Position numbers and translations under genes: made by a program
Notes under the pieces: generated by a model
The model's input: the letters and a program-made list of their open reading frames with translations, nothing else
Databases searched by the model: none
What the model was told of the DNA's origin: nothing
Source: Enterobacterales bacterium
Lineage (GTDB): Bacteria > Pseudomonadota > Gammaproteobacteria > Enterobacterales > Enterobacteriaceae
Assembly (NCBI GenBank): GCA_015654925.1
Contig: JAATFX010000043.1
Span: 1 to 64,000, forward strand
Reading direction: 5' to 3'
Length of the DNA stretch: 64,000 nt
Part shown: positions 40,838 to 51,384 of the stretch, piece by piece
Numbering within the stretch: the stretch's first letter is position 1
How the letters are laid out: every line of letters begins with the position of its first letter

Positions 40838-41917
40838 TCAAAAACCGACATTATCCAGTCTCAGGCTGCCGTCATGGCGCGCCGCGGCGCCGATAAACCG
40901 GCCCAGGGCAAGCTCCAGCGCCGCGGTTCCCGCCGGGATATCCACGGTGACGTAGATTTTTTTCTGGGCATCAAGCAAATGCAGGGTGCGCCCGGTCTTG
41001 ATAAGGTTACAGGCATGGCCGTCCACCGGACTGAACACCCGGCGCCACCACGACCGCGGGCGGGTGATGGTCAATACGCCGTTGAGATCGCCGCGCTCGG
41101 CCAGCAGCCTGGCCGCCAGCTCCCCGCCGGAGGACAGCAGCGTCCCTGCCGCGTCCCGCAAGGTCGCGAATTGGCTATGGGTGCCGCCGCGTAGAGCCGG
41201 ATGGGCGTAATGCACCATGCCCTGTTTAACGGTATCGGCTACCGCCGTGGCGCAAGACATGCAGTTGGTCTGGCCCACGCCGTGTACCCCCAGCCAGCCG
41301 CAGACGGCGGCGAAGGGCCTTAACCACAGCGGCGCGCGGCCGGCGCGGTTGACCTCATTGAGCAGCGAACCGGTAATAAACGTTTTCAGCGCCTGGGCAT
41401 ATTGTGCTTTGGGCGCGGCCGCGCCAGGATAAACCGGCGGCGGCGATTTATCCGGTTGCCGCAGGTTAACGTATCTCGCCGACTCGCGCGCCAGGGCTGC
41501 CGGCCGATCCGCAATGTCGCTGTCGCCCAGATCGTCAAAGCCGCCGCACAGGCTGAAACGACCGGATTCCGGCCCCGCGTCTGCATCAACCGCGACACCG
41601 CCCCGCGTGGTCGTCGCACGTACGGCCAGAAGGTCGGGGAACACCTCCGCCGGTGCAGGGAATCCGGTATTCGGCGCGGCCGGCGACAGCCGGGCCGGGA
41701 TGGCGATCAATCCGGCGTGTTGGCCGGTGTTTGAATTAATTGCAGAGATAAACGATGAGGTAATATTACTATTAGATATATTATAAAGTTTATTCAGCCA
41801 GGAATCGGGGCGAACCGTGGAAATATTATTGGTTGAGGCATTGCCGATAGCCGCGCTGAAAGTGGCCGGGAGTCTGGGTGCCGACGTTATAACCGGCGCT
41901 GTTGTATTAATCGTCAT
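40838..41917 (-). CDS. Papain-like cysteine hydrolase, candidate type III effector or toxin
   Basis: A 359-residue protein that I do not match to a named gene. Residues 1-65 are rich in Ser, Thr and Asn with no hydrophobic signal peptide, as in type III secretion signals, and AT-rich compared with the rest. Residues 165-359 resemble papain-fold toxin (Tox-PL) domains: GVGQTNCMSCATAVADT with candidate Cys219, DGHACNLI with His301, and LHLLDAQ with Asp316 and Gln318. Such domains act as proteases or deamidases. No immunity gene, chaperone or secretion gene is adjacent, which argues for an effector acting elsewhere. It lies between argG and the monooxygenase. Confidence 0.6.
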   Translation of the reverse strand: MTINTTAPVITSAPRLPATFSAAIGNASTNNISTVRPDSWLNKLYNISNSNITSSFISAINSNTGQHAGLIAIPARLSPAAPNTGFPAPAEVFPDLLAVRATTTRGGVAVDADAGPESGRFSLCGGFDDLGDSDIADRPAALARESARYVNLRQPDKSPPPVYPGAAAPKAQYAQALKTFITGSLLNEVNRAGRAPLWLRPFAAVCGWLGVHGVGQTNCMSCATAVADTVKQGMVHYAHPALRGGTHSQFATLRDAAGTLLSSGGELAARLLAERGDLNGVLTITRPRSWWRRVFSPVDGHACNLIKTGRTLHLLDAQKKIYVTVDIPAGTAALELALGRFIGAAARHDGSLRLDNVGF

Positions 41918-42077
41918 GTTGTCCGTTCAGGGTAGTGAAAATTTATTATCTTAATACCGTGAAAGATGGCCCGAGTAACATAAATCGGGTTTCAGGTAAA
42001 GGTATTTGGCCGGGGGAAATGCGGGCGATAATAGCGGAGGGCCGGAAAGACGGGCCGGCCGGCCAGGCGGCGCGGCT

Positions 42078-42111
42078 GATAACGGGCGCTGATAATCCAG
42101 CGCCCGTTATC
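42078..42111 (-). terminator. Hairpin after argG
   Basis: GATAACGGGCGCTG and CAGCGCCCGTTATC form a perfect 14-bp stem with a 6-base loop, 17 bases after the argG stop on the minus strand. It lacks a T tract on that strand, but the position fits a terminator. Confidence 0.6.
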
Positions 42112-42127
42112 AGTAAATATCATGGGC

Positions 42128-44025
<1,898 letters not shown>

Positions 44026-44178
44026 TTAATGGAAAAGCCGCAGCCTTTTTTTGGCGCGTATTTCCGAATATCTATTAGGCAATCTTGTTTTGCTTTTATT
44101 TTTCTGATGCATCAGTAATGAAAAAACCATTAACGCAATCAGCAAGATTAAACCTACAACAGGTAATATGATTTGCAT
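44026..44178 (-). CDS. Small membrane protein, 50 residues
   Basis: A short frame below common ORF cut-offs. It starts MQIILPVVGLILLIALMVF, one hydrophobic helix of about 20 residues, followed by a strongly basic tail (HQKNKSKTRL, EIRAKKRLRLFH). AGGGGA lies 6-7 bases before the ATG, a good ribosome site. The region is AT-rich in contrast to its surroundings. I do not recognise a family. The layout of one helix plus a cationic tail resembles small regulatory membrane proteins. It lies 165 bases downstream of the sensor kinase gene on the same strand. Confidence 0.5.
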   Translation of the reverse strand: MQIILPVVGLILLIALMVFSLLMHQKNKSKTRLPNRYSEIRAKKRLRLFH

Positions 44179-44342
44179 TTTATTCCCCTGGAATAATTAC
44201 GTTATTTCAATCGCTGTGTGTCAAAAGTTTGTATAACAGTGTTTACCAGTCATAGCTGGGAAATCCTACGCTGTTGCCAAAGAGTGTACGGAATTCAAGC
44301 GGGTGATACATACCCTGTTTACGGTATTCTGCGGGGGGGACA

Positions 44343-46151
44343 TCACATACGGCGCGGGAGTTGCAGCATCACTTCGGTACCCTGCGCGCTGTCACGCACC
44401 GTTAGGGCCACGCCCAGCTTGCTGGCGCGGTTATGCATGCCCGCCAGGCCGCGGGACCCGGGCCTGACGTCCAGGGGAATGCCGCCGCCGCCATCGTCCG
44501 CCACCCTGATGACGACCTCTTCGCCGGCGGGTTTGACCGCAATCAGGATGCGGGAGGGCTGGGCGTGTTGCAGCGCATTATTGATGGCTTCCTGCACGAT
44601 CCGCAGGATGGACAAGGCGGATTCCGGCGTCAGATACGGCAGGGGCGGAATGGGGGCGACATCCCACACCAGCTCGATGCCCAGCGCCCGCAGGCGGGGT
44701 TCGAGCCGAAAACGCAAATTGCCCAGCAGCGGCAATAAATCCTGTTCGGTCAAATCCAGCGAGTCGATGATTAAACGCAGGTCCTGGAGCGATTCTTCAA
44801 TATGGCGCGCCAGCTCCGCGGGGTCGGTGCCCTCCCGCCGCGCCAGGCGCAGGGCGGTAATCAGCTGCGCGCCCATGCCGTCGTGCATATCCTGCAAGAT
44901 TCGCGATCGTTCGGCCACGATGGCCGCCCGCTTCTCCAACTGGCTGACTTCGCGATCGATAATAAACCGCTCGGCAAAAAAATAAATTAAAACAATGCAA
45001 AACGGCAGCGCGCCGGCGAAGCTCCAGCGAAAACTATCCCATGGCAGCGCCTCCATAATAATCAGATACGACTGGGCCACCGTGATAGTCCAGAGCAGCG
45101 CCGTCAGGGCCAGGGCGGAGTATTTCAACGAGCGCTGGCGCCAGCCCAGGCGCAGCAGCAGGGCAATGGGAACCAGGCGCAACAGTACGTGGGGCCAGGT
45201 GAATAGCCAGATGCGGTCGGTGGCCATGCCCAGGCCCATCACGATAAGGGTGATGGCCAGGGTTGCCACGGTCAGGCCATGGAGCAGGGGCGGAAACCAC
45301 CGTAGCCGCGCGCCGGAAAGCCGGTAGCCGGCCACGCACAGCGCCCAATACATCGTGGTGGTGATCAGCACCCGCAGGGCTTCCTGGGCTCCCAGCGAGA
45401 TGGCCAGATTGGCCATATAGGACAAGCAGGCGGCAAGCGAGATCAGCAGCGCGAACTGAATGATGAACAGCCGGCGCTGCCGCCAGGTATAGGCCACCAG
45501 GAAACACAGCGAGCCGGCGATCAGCACCAGGATAATATAGGGGGTGATTTCCTGGACGAGATAGCGCTTGAACCACTGCTGCTGCAAGGGCAGCGCGGGT
45601 CCGAGGCGGATGGCGGACAGCCCGCTGCGCAGCGCGGGATCGCCCCGCAGCAACACGGCGAGCTGATTGTCGCCGATATGGAATAAACCGGCCGGCAGCA
45701 CGAGATACAGCGGCTTATCGTTCATCGGCGCTATTCGTTCACGACCGCGTTCACTACCGGGCCCGCCGCCGGGGCTGCCGAAACGCACGCCCGGATTGAG
45801 TAGCGAACCGTTAAGCCACACCTCGCCGGCCACCGATAAATGGGGCAAATAGAGCGCCAGCGGCTCTTGGGGAAGTTCGGCCAGTTGGAAGTGCATACGA
45901 TACCAGGCGAAACCGCCCAGGGCGGGAACGCGCAGACGCCAGTTGTCCGGCAGCGCCACCTGCGTGCCCGCCCGGGCGGGCGGGGTCTGCTGGCTGGAGA
46001 TAATAAAATCCGCGGTGGCCAGCAGCCGCGTTTCGTCGGGACGCAGGGGCTCCGCCGCGCTGGGCGGGGCTATACCCCAGAGTATTCCCCAGAGCGCCAG
46101 CGCGCAACACAGGATCGTCCAGGCCCACTGCCGCCGCAAGACCGCGCCCAT
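44343..46151 (-). CDS. 7TM sensor histidine kinase (NarX-type kinase core)
   Basis: A 602-residue membrane sensor. After an N-terminal hydrophobic segment comes a periplasmic 7TMR-DISM extracellular-type beta domain (about 35-185; WYRMHFQL, VWLNGSLLNPG). Seven helices follow between about 203 and 394. The HisKA_3 dimerisation domain has His423 in QDMHDGMGAQL, and the ATPase domain has EAINNALQHAQ and RVADDGGGG. Such sensors often bind carbohydrate-like or small-molecule ligands, but the signal here is unknown. Its ATG overlaps the stop of the regulator gene (TAATG). Confidence 0.88.
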   Translation of the reverse strand: MGAVLRRQWAWTILCCALALWGILWGIAPPSAAEPLRPDETRLLATADFIISSQQTPPARAGTQVALPDNWRLRVPALGGFAWYRMHFQLAELPQEPLALYLPHLSVAGEVWLNGSLLNPGVRFGSPGGGPGSERGRERIAPMNDKPLYLVLPAGLFHIGDNQLAVLLRGDPALRSGLSAIRLGPALPLQQQWFKRYLVQEITPYIILVLIAGSLCFLVAYTWRQRRLFIIQFALLISLAACLSYMANLAISLGAQEALRVLITTTMYWALCVAGYRLSGARLRWFPPLLHGLTVATLAITLIVMGLGMATDRIWLFTWPHVLLRLVPIALLLRLGWRQRSLKYSALALTALLWTITVAQSYLIIMEALPWDSFRWSFAGALPFCIVLIYFFAERFIIDREVSQLEKRAAIVAERSRILQDMHDGMGAQLITALRLARREGTDPAELARHIEESLQDLRLIIDSLDLTEQDLLPLLGNLRFRLEPRLRALGIELVWDVAPIPPLPYLTPESALSILRIVQEAINNALQHAQPSRILIAVKPAGEEVVIRVADDGGGGIPLDVRPGSRGLAGMHNRASKLGVALTVRDSAQGTEVMLQLPRRM

Positions 46152-46801
46152 TAAATCAGGCCCTGGTTCCGGGCCTGGATAATGGCTTCAACCCGGTTAT
46201 GCACCGCCAGTTTGCTGTAGATATTTTTAATATGAGTGGCCACGGTATGGTTGGATATATTCATCATGCGTGCCGATTCCGCGACGGTAAAGCCTTGGGA
46301 TATATGGCGCAGAATATCCACTTCGCGCGCGGTGAGCGTATCGGGCCGGGGAGGGGCCGGCGATTTTCCCGCCGGTTCGAACCGTTTAAGCAGATGGCGG
46401 GCTATTTGCGGCGATAAAGGCGCGCCGCCGTCGTGCACCAATTCCACCGCCCGCGCAAAATCGTCAATGGAGGTGTCTTTGAGCAGATAACCCCGGGCGC
46501 CGGCTTCGATGGCGCGGATCACATGGGCCTCGTCGCCAAAAATGGTGGCTACCAGAACCGCGGTGGCCGAGCCGCGTTGCTGCAATGACTTGATCAATTC
46601 GATACCGTCGCCGTCATGCAGGCCCAAATCGATAATCGCGACATCCGCAGAGGTATGGCTTAGCAGCACCCATGCGTCGGCCAGCGTCGCCACGCTTCCC
46701 GCCAGGGTAAGCTTGGGATGGCTCATTATCATGGATTCAAACTCCAAGCGCATGGGCTCGTCGTCTTCAACCAGTAGAACCTTGATGCTGGAAGTTTCCA
46801 T
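46151..46801 (-). CDS. NarL/FixJ-family response regulator
   Basis: A 216-residue regulator, presumed partner of the overlapping 7TM kinase. The receiver has VEDDEP, the phospho-acceptor Asp58 in AIIDLGLHDGDG, and the late LLKDTSIDDF lysine. A LuxR-type helix-turn-helix follows (LTAREVDILRHISQGFTVAES, NHTVATHIKNIYSKL). ATG at 46801 is used; the frame is open to 46843, but the extension lacks homology. Upstream lies a palindrome built of CAAGTTCA units that may be its operator. Confidence 0.9.
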   Translation of the reverse strand: METSSIKVLLVEDDEPMRLEFESMIMSHPKLTLAGSVATLADAWVLLSHTSADVAIIDLGLHDGDGIELIKSLQQRGSATAVLVATIFGDEAHVIRAIEAGARGYLLKDTSIDDFARAVELVHDGGAPLSPQIARHLLKRFEPAGKSPAPPRPDTLTAREVDILRHISQGFTVAESARMMNISNHTVATHIKNIYSKLAVHNRVEAIIQARNQGLI

Positions 46802-46899
46802 TATCGATCGCGCCAAACAATTGGACAGGCATAACGCAGCCAATAGTAATTATCGATGGCTCCGGCAGGCGGCAAAACCTGGGACGGGGCCGACATGAC

Positions 46900-46943
46900 C
46901 AAGTTATCTAGTTGAACTTGACAAGTTCAATTTTACAAGTTCA
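46900..46943. promoter_or_regulatory. Operator-like palindrome with repeated CAAGTTCA units
   Basis: TTGAACTTG-A-CAAGTTCAA at 46912-46930 is a perfect 9-bp inverted repeat with one central base. Further units lie on each side: CAAGTTAT at 46900-46907 and CAAGTTCA at 46936-46943. It is about 110-140 bases before the response regulator start, a likely regulatory region for that two-gene operon. Confidence 0.6.
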
Positions 46944-47114
46944 GTTTTACATGTAATGACGGACTTGGGAAGAACCCTTGCGCGGGCGCGGAGGGATTTC
47001 AGGGGTATCGTTGCATTGATCGGGCCGCGTTGCCGCGAACAAGCCCGCCCGCTGGGCGTGGGCGCGGGTGCTGGCGGCCTCCATGAGTTATATCTTAATT
47101 TTAAAAACCCTTAC

Positions 47115-48071
47115 TTATTTATGCAGTTTTACCCGCGTGATAAGGGAACCGCCGGTAAAATGATTTTTTATATTGCTGATGGTCAAGTTGGCCATATCGT
47201 TGCGCGTCTCCACGGTATTGCTGGCGACATGGGGCAATAACACCACATTGTCATAAGCGAACAGTTCTGGCGGGATCTCGGGCTCATGCTCAAAGACATC
47301 CAGGCCGGCACCGTAAATTCGCTTATTGGCCAGGGCATCGATCAGCGCTTGGGTGTCCACCACCGATCCGCGGGCGATATTAATCAAAATGCCGTTTTCC
47401 CCGAGGGCGGCGAGCACTTCGGCATTAACGATATGCAGCGTTTTTTCGCCGCCGGGCAGGGTTAATACCAGAAAATCGCAGGATTCAGCCAGCGCCGCAA
47501 GCGTATCGAAACGTATGAAATCCGGATCGGCGGCGAGTTTGGGATCGTAATAATGGATGGTCATGCCGAAGCCTTGCGCCCGCTTGGCCACTTCATGACC
47601 GATATTGCCCAGTCCGGCGATACCGCAGATTTTGCCGCTCATACGCATGGCCCCTGGGAAGGGGGATTTAAGCCAGGCGCCGGCGCGGGCATACCGATCC
47701 GCTTCGCAAATCCGGCGGGATACGCACAGCATTAACGCCAGCGCGGTATCGGCCACGCATTCATTGAGCACCATCGGGGTATTGGCTACGTGGATGCCCC
47801 GCTGCTTGGCCAGCTCAAGATCGATGGCGTCCACCCCCACGCCGAAACTGGAGATGATTTCCAGGGCCGGCAGCGCGTTGATGACTTCGGTGGCAATGCC
47901 GCTGCCCCCCCGGGTCACGGCGCCGCGTATAAACGGCCCGTGTTCGGCCAGGTAGGCTGGTTTATCGTCGTGCAGCCATAATTTATGCACATGAAATAAT
48001 TGTTCAAATTGATCGAGCATGGCCGGGGGTAGCGAGCTCACGATGAGGATTTGAATATCTTTGGTTTTCAT
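47115..48071 (-). CDS. D-isomer-specific 2-hydroxyacid dehydrogenase
   Basis: A 318-residue NAD(P)-dependent oxidoreductase of the glyoxylate/hydroxypyruvate reductase type. It has the dinucleotide fold GIAGLGNIGHEVAKRAQ near residue 143, catalytic Arg in NIARGSVVDTQAL, Glu in EHEPEIP and His in LLPHVASN. It is only moderately similar to the other dehydrogenase at 36641-37600, so recent duplication is unlikely. ATG at 48071 follows GTGGAAAAACC; the frame stays open to 48155. It diverges from the srl operon. Confidence 0.88.
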   Translation of the reverse strand: MKTKDIQILIVSSLPPAMLDQFEQLFHVHKLWLHDDKPAYLAEHGPFIRGAVTRGGSGIATEVINALPALEIISSFGVGVDAIDLELAKQRGIHVANTPMVLNECVADTALALMLCVSRRICEADRYARAGAWLKSPFPGAMRMSGKICGIAGLGNIGHEVAKRAQGFGMTIHYYDPKLAADPDFIRFDTLAALAESCDFLVLTLPGGEKTLHIVNAEVLAALGENGILINIARGSVVDTQALIDALANKRIYGAGLDVFEHEPEIPPELFAYDNVVLLPHVASNTVETRNDMANLTISNIKNHFTGGSLITRVKLHK

Positions 48072-48355
48072 GGTTTTTCCACAATAATGTAACGAATAAA
48101 ATGCCTTCTGCGCAGTATAAAGCGCCGTCCCGGGGGCTTCTTCTGGCATGCGCACGAGCCGTGGCTAAGAATTTGCGGCATAAGCAAAGCCTTAAATGAA
48201 GACGGTCACAAAAACGCCGCCGGCGGCGCGCGCCATACCCGCCGATTACCATCGCCCGGCCAGCGCGGCGTTGCCCCTGGGCCGTTCCCCCGTCTCCCTG
48301 GCCTGCTTCCTTCGTCACCATTCCCATTACTCTTCCCGAGTCGTCAGTATTAAAT

Positions 48356-48375
48356 ATGAAATAAATTTATTTCAT
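48356..48375. repeat. Perfect 20-base palindrome before srlA
   Basis: ATGAAATAAATTTATTTCAT is its own reverse complement over all 20 bases. It lies 170 bases before srlA and is a candidate repressor operator. Confidence 0.6.
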
Positions 48376-48428
48376 TTAGAAAGAAATTTAATAAGTTAAC
48401 GTTTATTTTAAAAGATAAATCTTTCATA

Positions 48429-48446
48429 ATGTGATGTGCATCTAAT
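48429..48446 (+). promoter_or_regulatory. Possible CRP site before srlA
   Basis: TGTGA-TGTGCA-TCTAA has a perfect left half-site and a weak right half-site for CRP. The E. coli srl promoter is CRP-dependent, which supports the reading. Confidence 0.45.
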
Positions 48447-48545
48447 AAAACCGGCTTCATCCCGGATATCTTAAGTAGCGAAAGAACGCGAAACGCGTGA
48501 CGACAAGGGCATTTATCCACTTATACGCATTGAATGGAGATAAAA

Positions 48546-49094
48546 ATGATTGATGTGATAGCCCACGGAGCCGAATGGTTTATCGGCTTATTTCAAAAAG
48601 GAGGAACGGTGTTTGTCGGCATGGTCACCGGTATTCTTCCGCTGCTTATCAGCCTGTTGGTCATAATGAATGCCCTGATCGTATTTGTGGGGCAGGGCAG
48701 AATCGAACGTTTGGCCCAGCGCTGCGCGGGTAATCCGGTGGCGCGATATTTCTTCCTGCCGGTCATCGGCACCTTTGTATTTTGTAATCCGATGACCCTG
48801 AGCCTGGGGCGTTTTATGCCGGAGAAATATAAACCCAGCTACTACGCCGCCGCGTCGTATAGCTGTCACTCCATGAACGGCCTGTTTCCCCATATCAATC
48901 CCGGGGAGTTGTTTGTTTATCTGGGCATCGCCAACGGATTAACCACGCTGAATTTACCGTTAGGGCCGCTGGCGGTCAGCTATTTGCTGGTGGGGATGTT
49001 GACCAATTTTTTCCGCGGCTGGGTCACCGATCTGACCACCTCGATTTTTGAACGCAAAATGCATATCCAACTCGATCAACATGTCCGGTTGTAA
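48546..49094 (+). CDS. srlA: PTS glucitol/sorbitol-specific EIIC component
   Basis: The membrane EIIC2 part of the sorbitol phosphotransferase uptake system. The 182 residues (E. coli 187) begin [20 protein letters not shown] and carry [22 protein letters not shown] and [22 protein letters not shown], close to E. coli SrlA. ATG at 48546 follows GGAGATAAAA; the upstream ATG at 48534 overlaps that ribosome site. It opens the operon srlA-srlE-srlB-srlD-gutM-srlR-gutQ. Confidence 0.96.
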   Translation: MIDVIAHGAEWFIGLFQKGGTVFVGMVTGILPLLISLLVIMNALIVFVGQGRIERLAQRCAGNPVARYFFLPVIGTFVFCNPMTLSLGRFMPEKYKPSYYAAASYSCHSMNGLFPHINPGELFVYLGIANGLTTLNLPLGPLAVSYLLVGMLTNFFRGWVTDLTTSIFERKMHIQLDQHVRL

Positions 49095-49109
49095 TACCAG
49101 GAGAGCGCG

Positions 49110-50135
49110 ATGAACAGGTTTATTCGTATCGAAAAAGGCGAAAGCGGCTGGGGCGGCCCCCTGGTTATTGAAGCGATACCGGGCAAAAAAGTGGTCTATA
49201 TCACGGCGGGCACCCGCCCGGCGATCGTGGATCGCTTAAGCGAGCTTACGGGATGGCCGGCGGTCGACGGGTTTAAGGAAGGCGAACCGGACGCGGCTGA
49301 GATTGGCGTGGTGGTTATCGACTGCGGCGGCACGCTGCGTTGCGGTATTTATCCCAAACGGCGCATCCCTACGGTCAATATCCACGCTACCGGGCGTTCA
49401 GGCCCGCTGGCGCAGTTTATTTTGGCAGATATCTATGTCTCGGGCGTAAGGGAAAAAAATATCCGGTTGCTGGAAGATAATGAGTCGCCCGCTGAAGAAG
49501 TCCTTCCGCCCGCATGGCGGGACGAAACCGAGCGGCCGGCCGCCGAACCGGCCGGTCCATACCGCGGCCGTGACTACGACACCGGCAAAAAAATCACCGA
49601 ACAAAGCGACGGGCTGCTGGCCAAGGTGGGCATGGGCATGGGGTCGGTGGTGGCGGTGTTCTTTCAGGCCGGACGTGAAACCATCGATACCGTATTAAAA
49701 ACCATCCTGCCGTTTATGGCTTTCGTCTCCGCGCTTATCGGCATCATTATCGCCTCGGGGCTGGGGGACTTTATCGCCCATGGCCTGACGCCGCTGGCAA
49801 ACAGCCCGATCGGCCTGGTGACGCTGGCGTTGATTTGTTCTTTTCCGCTGCTTTCGCCGTTTCTCGGCCCAGGGGCGGTTATCGCGCAAGTGATTGGCGT
49901 ATTGGTCGGCGTGCAAATCGGCCAGGGACATATTCCTCCCCATCTGGCGCTGCCGGCGCTGTTTGCGATTAACGCCCAGGCGTCCTGTGATTTCATCCCG
50001 GTCGGATTGTCGCTGGCCGAAGCCAAGCAGGATACGGTGCGGGTCGGCGTCCCGTCGGTGCTGGTGGGACGGTTCCTGACCGGCGCGCCCACCGTGCTGC
50101 TGGCCTGGGCGGTCTCGGGCTTTATTTATCAATAA
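49110..50135 (+). CDS. srlE: PTS glucitol/sorbitol-specific EIIBC component
   Basis: Carries the EIIB domain and the second membrane part of the sorbitol transporter. It has 341 residues against 319 in E. coli. The EIIB part has [20 protein letters not shown] with the phosphocysteine region, and the EIIC part includes [20 protein letters not shown] and [21 protein letters not shown]. The extra length is a Glu/Pro/Ala-rich linker of about 20 residues between the domains (residues 125-150). CCAGGAGAGCG is the ribosome site. Confidence 0.95.
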   Translation: MNRFIRIEKGESGWGGPLVIEAIPGKKVVYITAGTRPAIVDRLSELTGWPAVDGFKEGEPDAAEIGVVVIDCGGTLRCGIYPKRRIPTVNIHATGRSGPLAQFILADIYVSGVREKNIRLLEDNESPAEEVLPPAWRDETERPAAEPAGPYRGRDYDTGKKITEQSDGLLAKVGMGMGSVVAVFFQAGRETIDTVLKTILPFMAFVSALIGIIIASGLGDFIAHGLTPLANSPIGLVTLALICSFPLLSPFLGPGAVIAQVIGVLVGVQIGQGHIPPHLALPALFAINAQASCDFIPVGLSLAEAKQDTVRVGVPSVLVGRFLTGAPTVLLAWAVSGFIYQ

Positions 50136-50157
50136 TTGATTATGTCGAGGAGTGCGT

Positions 50158-50520
50158 ATGAACACGATTTACCAGACCACCTTCACCCGGGTCGGTGATT
50201 ACGCCCGGGAATCGCTGGCCGACAATATGCTGATCACGTTTCGCGAAGGGGCGCCGGAGGATATCGAATCCTATTGTTTTATCCACCGTCACGGCAATAC
50301 TTGCGGGGAACTGCGGGCCGGAGCGACGCTGACCCTGGCCGATACGGTATTTCCCATTACGGCGGTGGGCGACGTGGCGGGCGCCAATTTGCGCGAACTG
50401 GGCCATATCACCATTCGATTTGATGGCGCCAGCCAGGCGGAATATCCCGGCACCGTCCACGTCGCCGGCCAGATACCCGCCGATATTCCCATCGGTAGCG
50501 CGTTAACGATATCGGCCTAA
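50158..50520 (+). CDS. srlB: PTS glucitol/sorbitol-specific EIIA component
   Basis: A soluble phosphocarrier that accepts phosphate from HPr and passes it to SrlE. The 120 residues (E. coli 123) have the phospho-histidine region SYCFIHRHGNTCGEL near residue 43 and the family segments NMLITFREGAP, LRELGHITIRFDG and YPGTVHVAG. ATG at 50158 follows CGAGGAG. It lies 22 bases after srlE. Confidence 0.95.
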   Translation: MNTIYQTTFTRVGDYARESLADNMLITFREGAPEDIESYCFIHRHGNTCGELRAGATLTLADTVFPITAVGDVAGANLRELGHITIRFDGASQAEYPGTVHVAGQIPADIPIGSALTISA

Positions 50521-50543
50521 TTATGATAATGCAGGAGAAGTCT

Positions 50544-51323
50544 ATGAAGCAGGTTGCGGTAGTCATTGGTGGTGGTCAAACCCTGGGCGCATTTTTATGC
50601 GAAGGTCTGGCGCAAGCCGGATACCGGGTGGCGGTGGCCGATTTAAATGCGCAGCATGCCGGCGAAGTGGCGTCCGCTATTAATAACCGTTTCGGTGAGC
50701 AAACGGCTTATGCGATAGAGGTGGACGCCACCGATGAATCAAGCGTGATTCAGTCGGCGCAGCGCGTAGACCAGTATTTCGGCCAGGTAAACCTGCTGGT
50801 TTATAGCGCCGGAATGGCCAGGGCGGCGCCTATCACCCAGTTTAAATTGGCCGATTTTGATTTGTCGCTGCAGGTTAATCTGGTGGGCTATTTTCTTTGC
50901 GCTCGGGAATATACCAAATTAATGATTCGCGACGGCATCGCCGGGCGGATTATCCAGATCAACTCCAAATCCGGCAAAGTGGGCAGTAAGCATAATTCCG
51001 GTTATAGCGCCGCCAAGTTCGGCGGGGTCGGCCTGACCCAGTCGCTGGCGTTGGATTTGGCCGAGTACGGCATCACCGTGCATTCGCTGATGCTCGGCAA
51101 TCTGCTGAAGTCGCCGATGTTTCAGTCGCTGTTGCCGCAATACGCGCAAAAGCTGGGCCTGCGCCCGGAAGAAGTCGAGCAATATTATATTGATAAAGTT
51201 CCGCTCAAACGCGGCTGCGATTATCAGGATGTTCTCGATACGCTGCTGTTTTATGCCAGCGATCGCGCTTCGTACTGCACCGGGCAATCCATTAATATTA
51301 CCGGCGGACAGGTGATGTTTTAA
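50544..51323 (+). CDS. srlD: Sorbitol-6-phosphate 2-dehydrogenase
   Basis: Oxidises sorbitol 6-phosphate to fructose 6-phosphate with NAD, linking sorbitol to glycolysis. A short-chain dehydrogenase of 259 residues. The NAD fold has VVIGGGQTLGAFLCEGLA, NAG is replaced by YSAG as in E. coli SrlD, and the catalytic Ser and YxxxK are in NSKSGKVGSKHNSGYSAAKF. The stretch from there to TGGQVMF is almost the same as in E. coli. ATG at 50544 follows CAGGAGAAGT. Confidence 0.96.
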   Translation: MKQVAVVIGGGQTLGAFLCEGLAQAGYRVAVADLNAQHAGEVASAINNRFGEQTAYAIEVDATDESSVIQSAQRVDQYFGQVNLLVYSAGMARAAPITQFKLADFDLSLQVNLVGYFLCAREYTKLMIRDGIAGRIIQINSKSGKVGSKHNSGYSAAKFGGVGLTQSLALDLAEYGITVHSLMLGNLLKSPMFQSLLPQYAQKLGLRPEEVEQYYIDKVPLKRGCDYQDVLDTLLFYASDRASYCTGQSINITGGQVMF

Positions 51324-51384
51324 CCCGACGAGCCTTGCCTGGCGCGAGCCGGCAGGGCATCACGCCACAAACGGAGAACAACCA

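Larger units (their letters stand above)
48072..48545 (+). promoter_or_regulatory. Control region of the srl operon
   Basis: About 470 bases between the divergent dehydrogenase and srlA. Bases 48350-48450 are strikingly AT-rich. They hold a perfect 20-base palindrome at 48356-48375, the element ATTTTAAAAGATAA at 48405-48418 (repeated exactly before srlR), an AAAGAT-AA-ATCTTT inverted repeat at 48411-48424, and a CRP-like site. The left half is GC-rich with no supported gene. Confidence 0.6.

Noticed and set aside
44218..44985. 255-codon plus-strand frame
   Set aside because: Mostly antisense to the sensor kinase ATPase and HisKA_3 region; Ser/Arg-rich shadow composition.
46956..47240. 94-codon plus-strand frame
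   Set aside because: Overlaps the end of the dehydrogenase gene on the other strand and has no domain.
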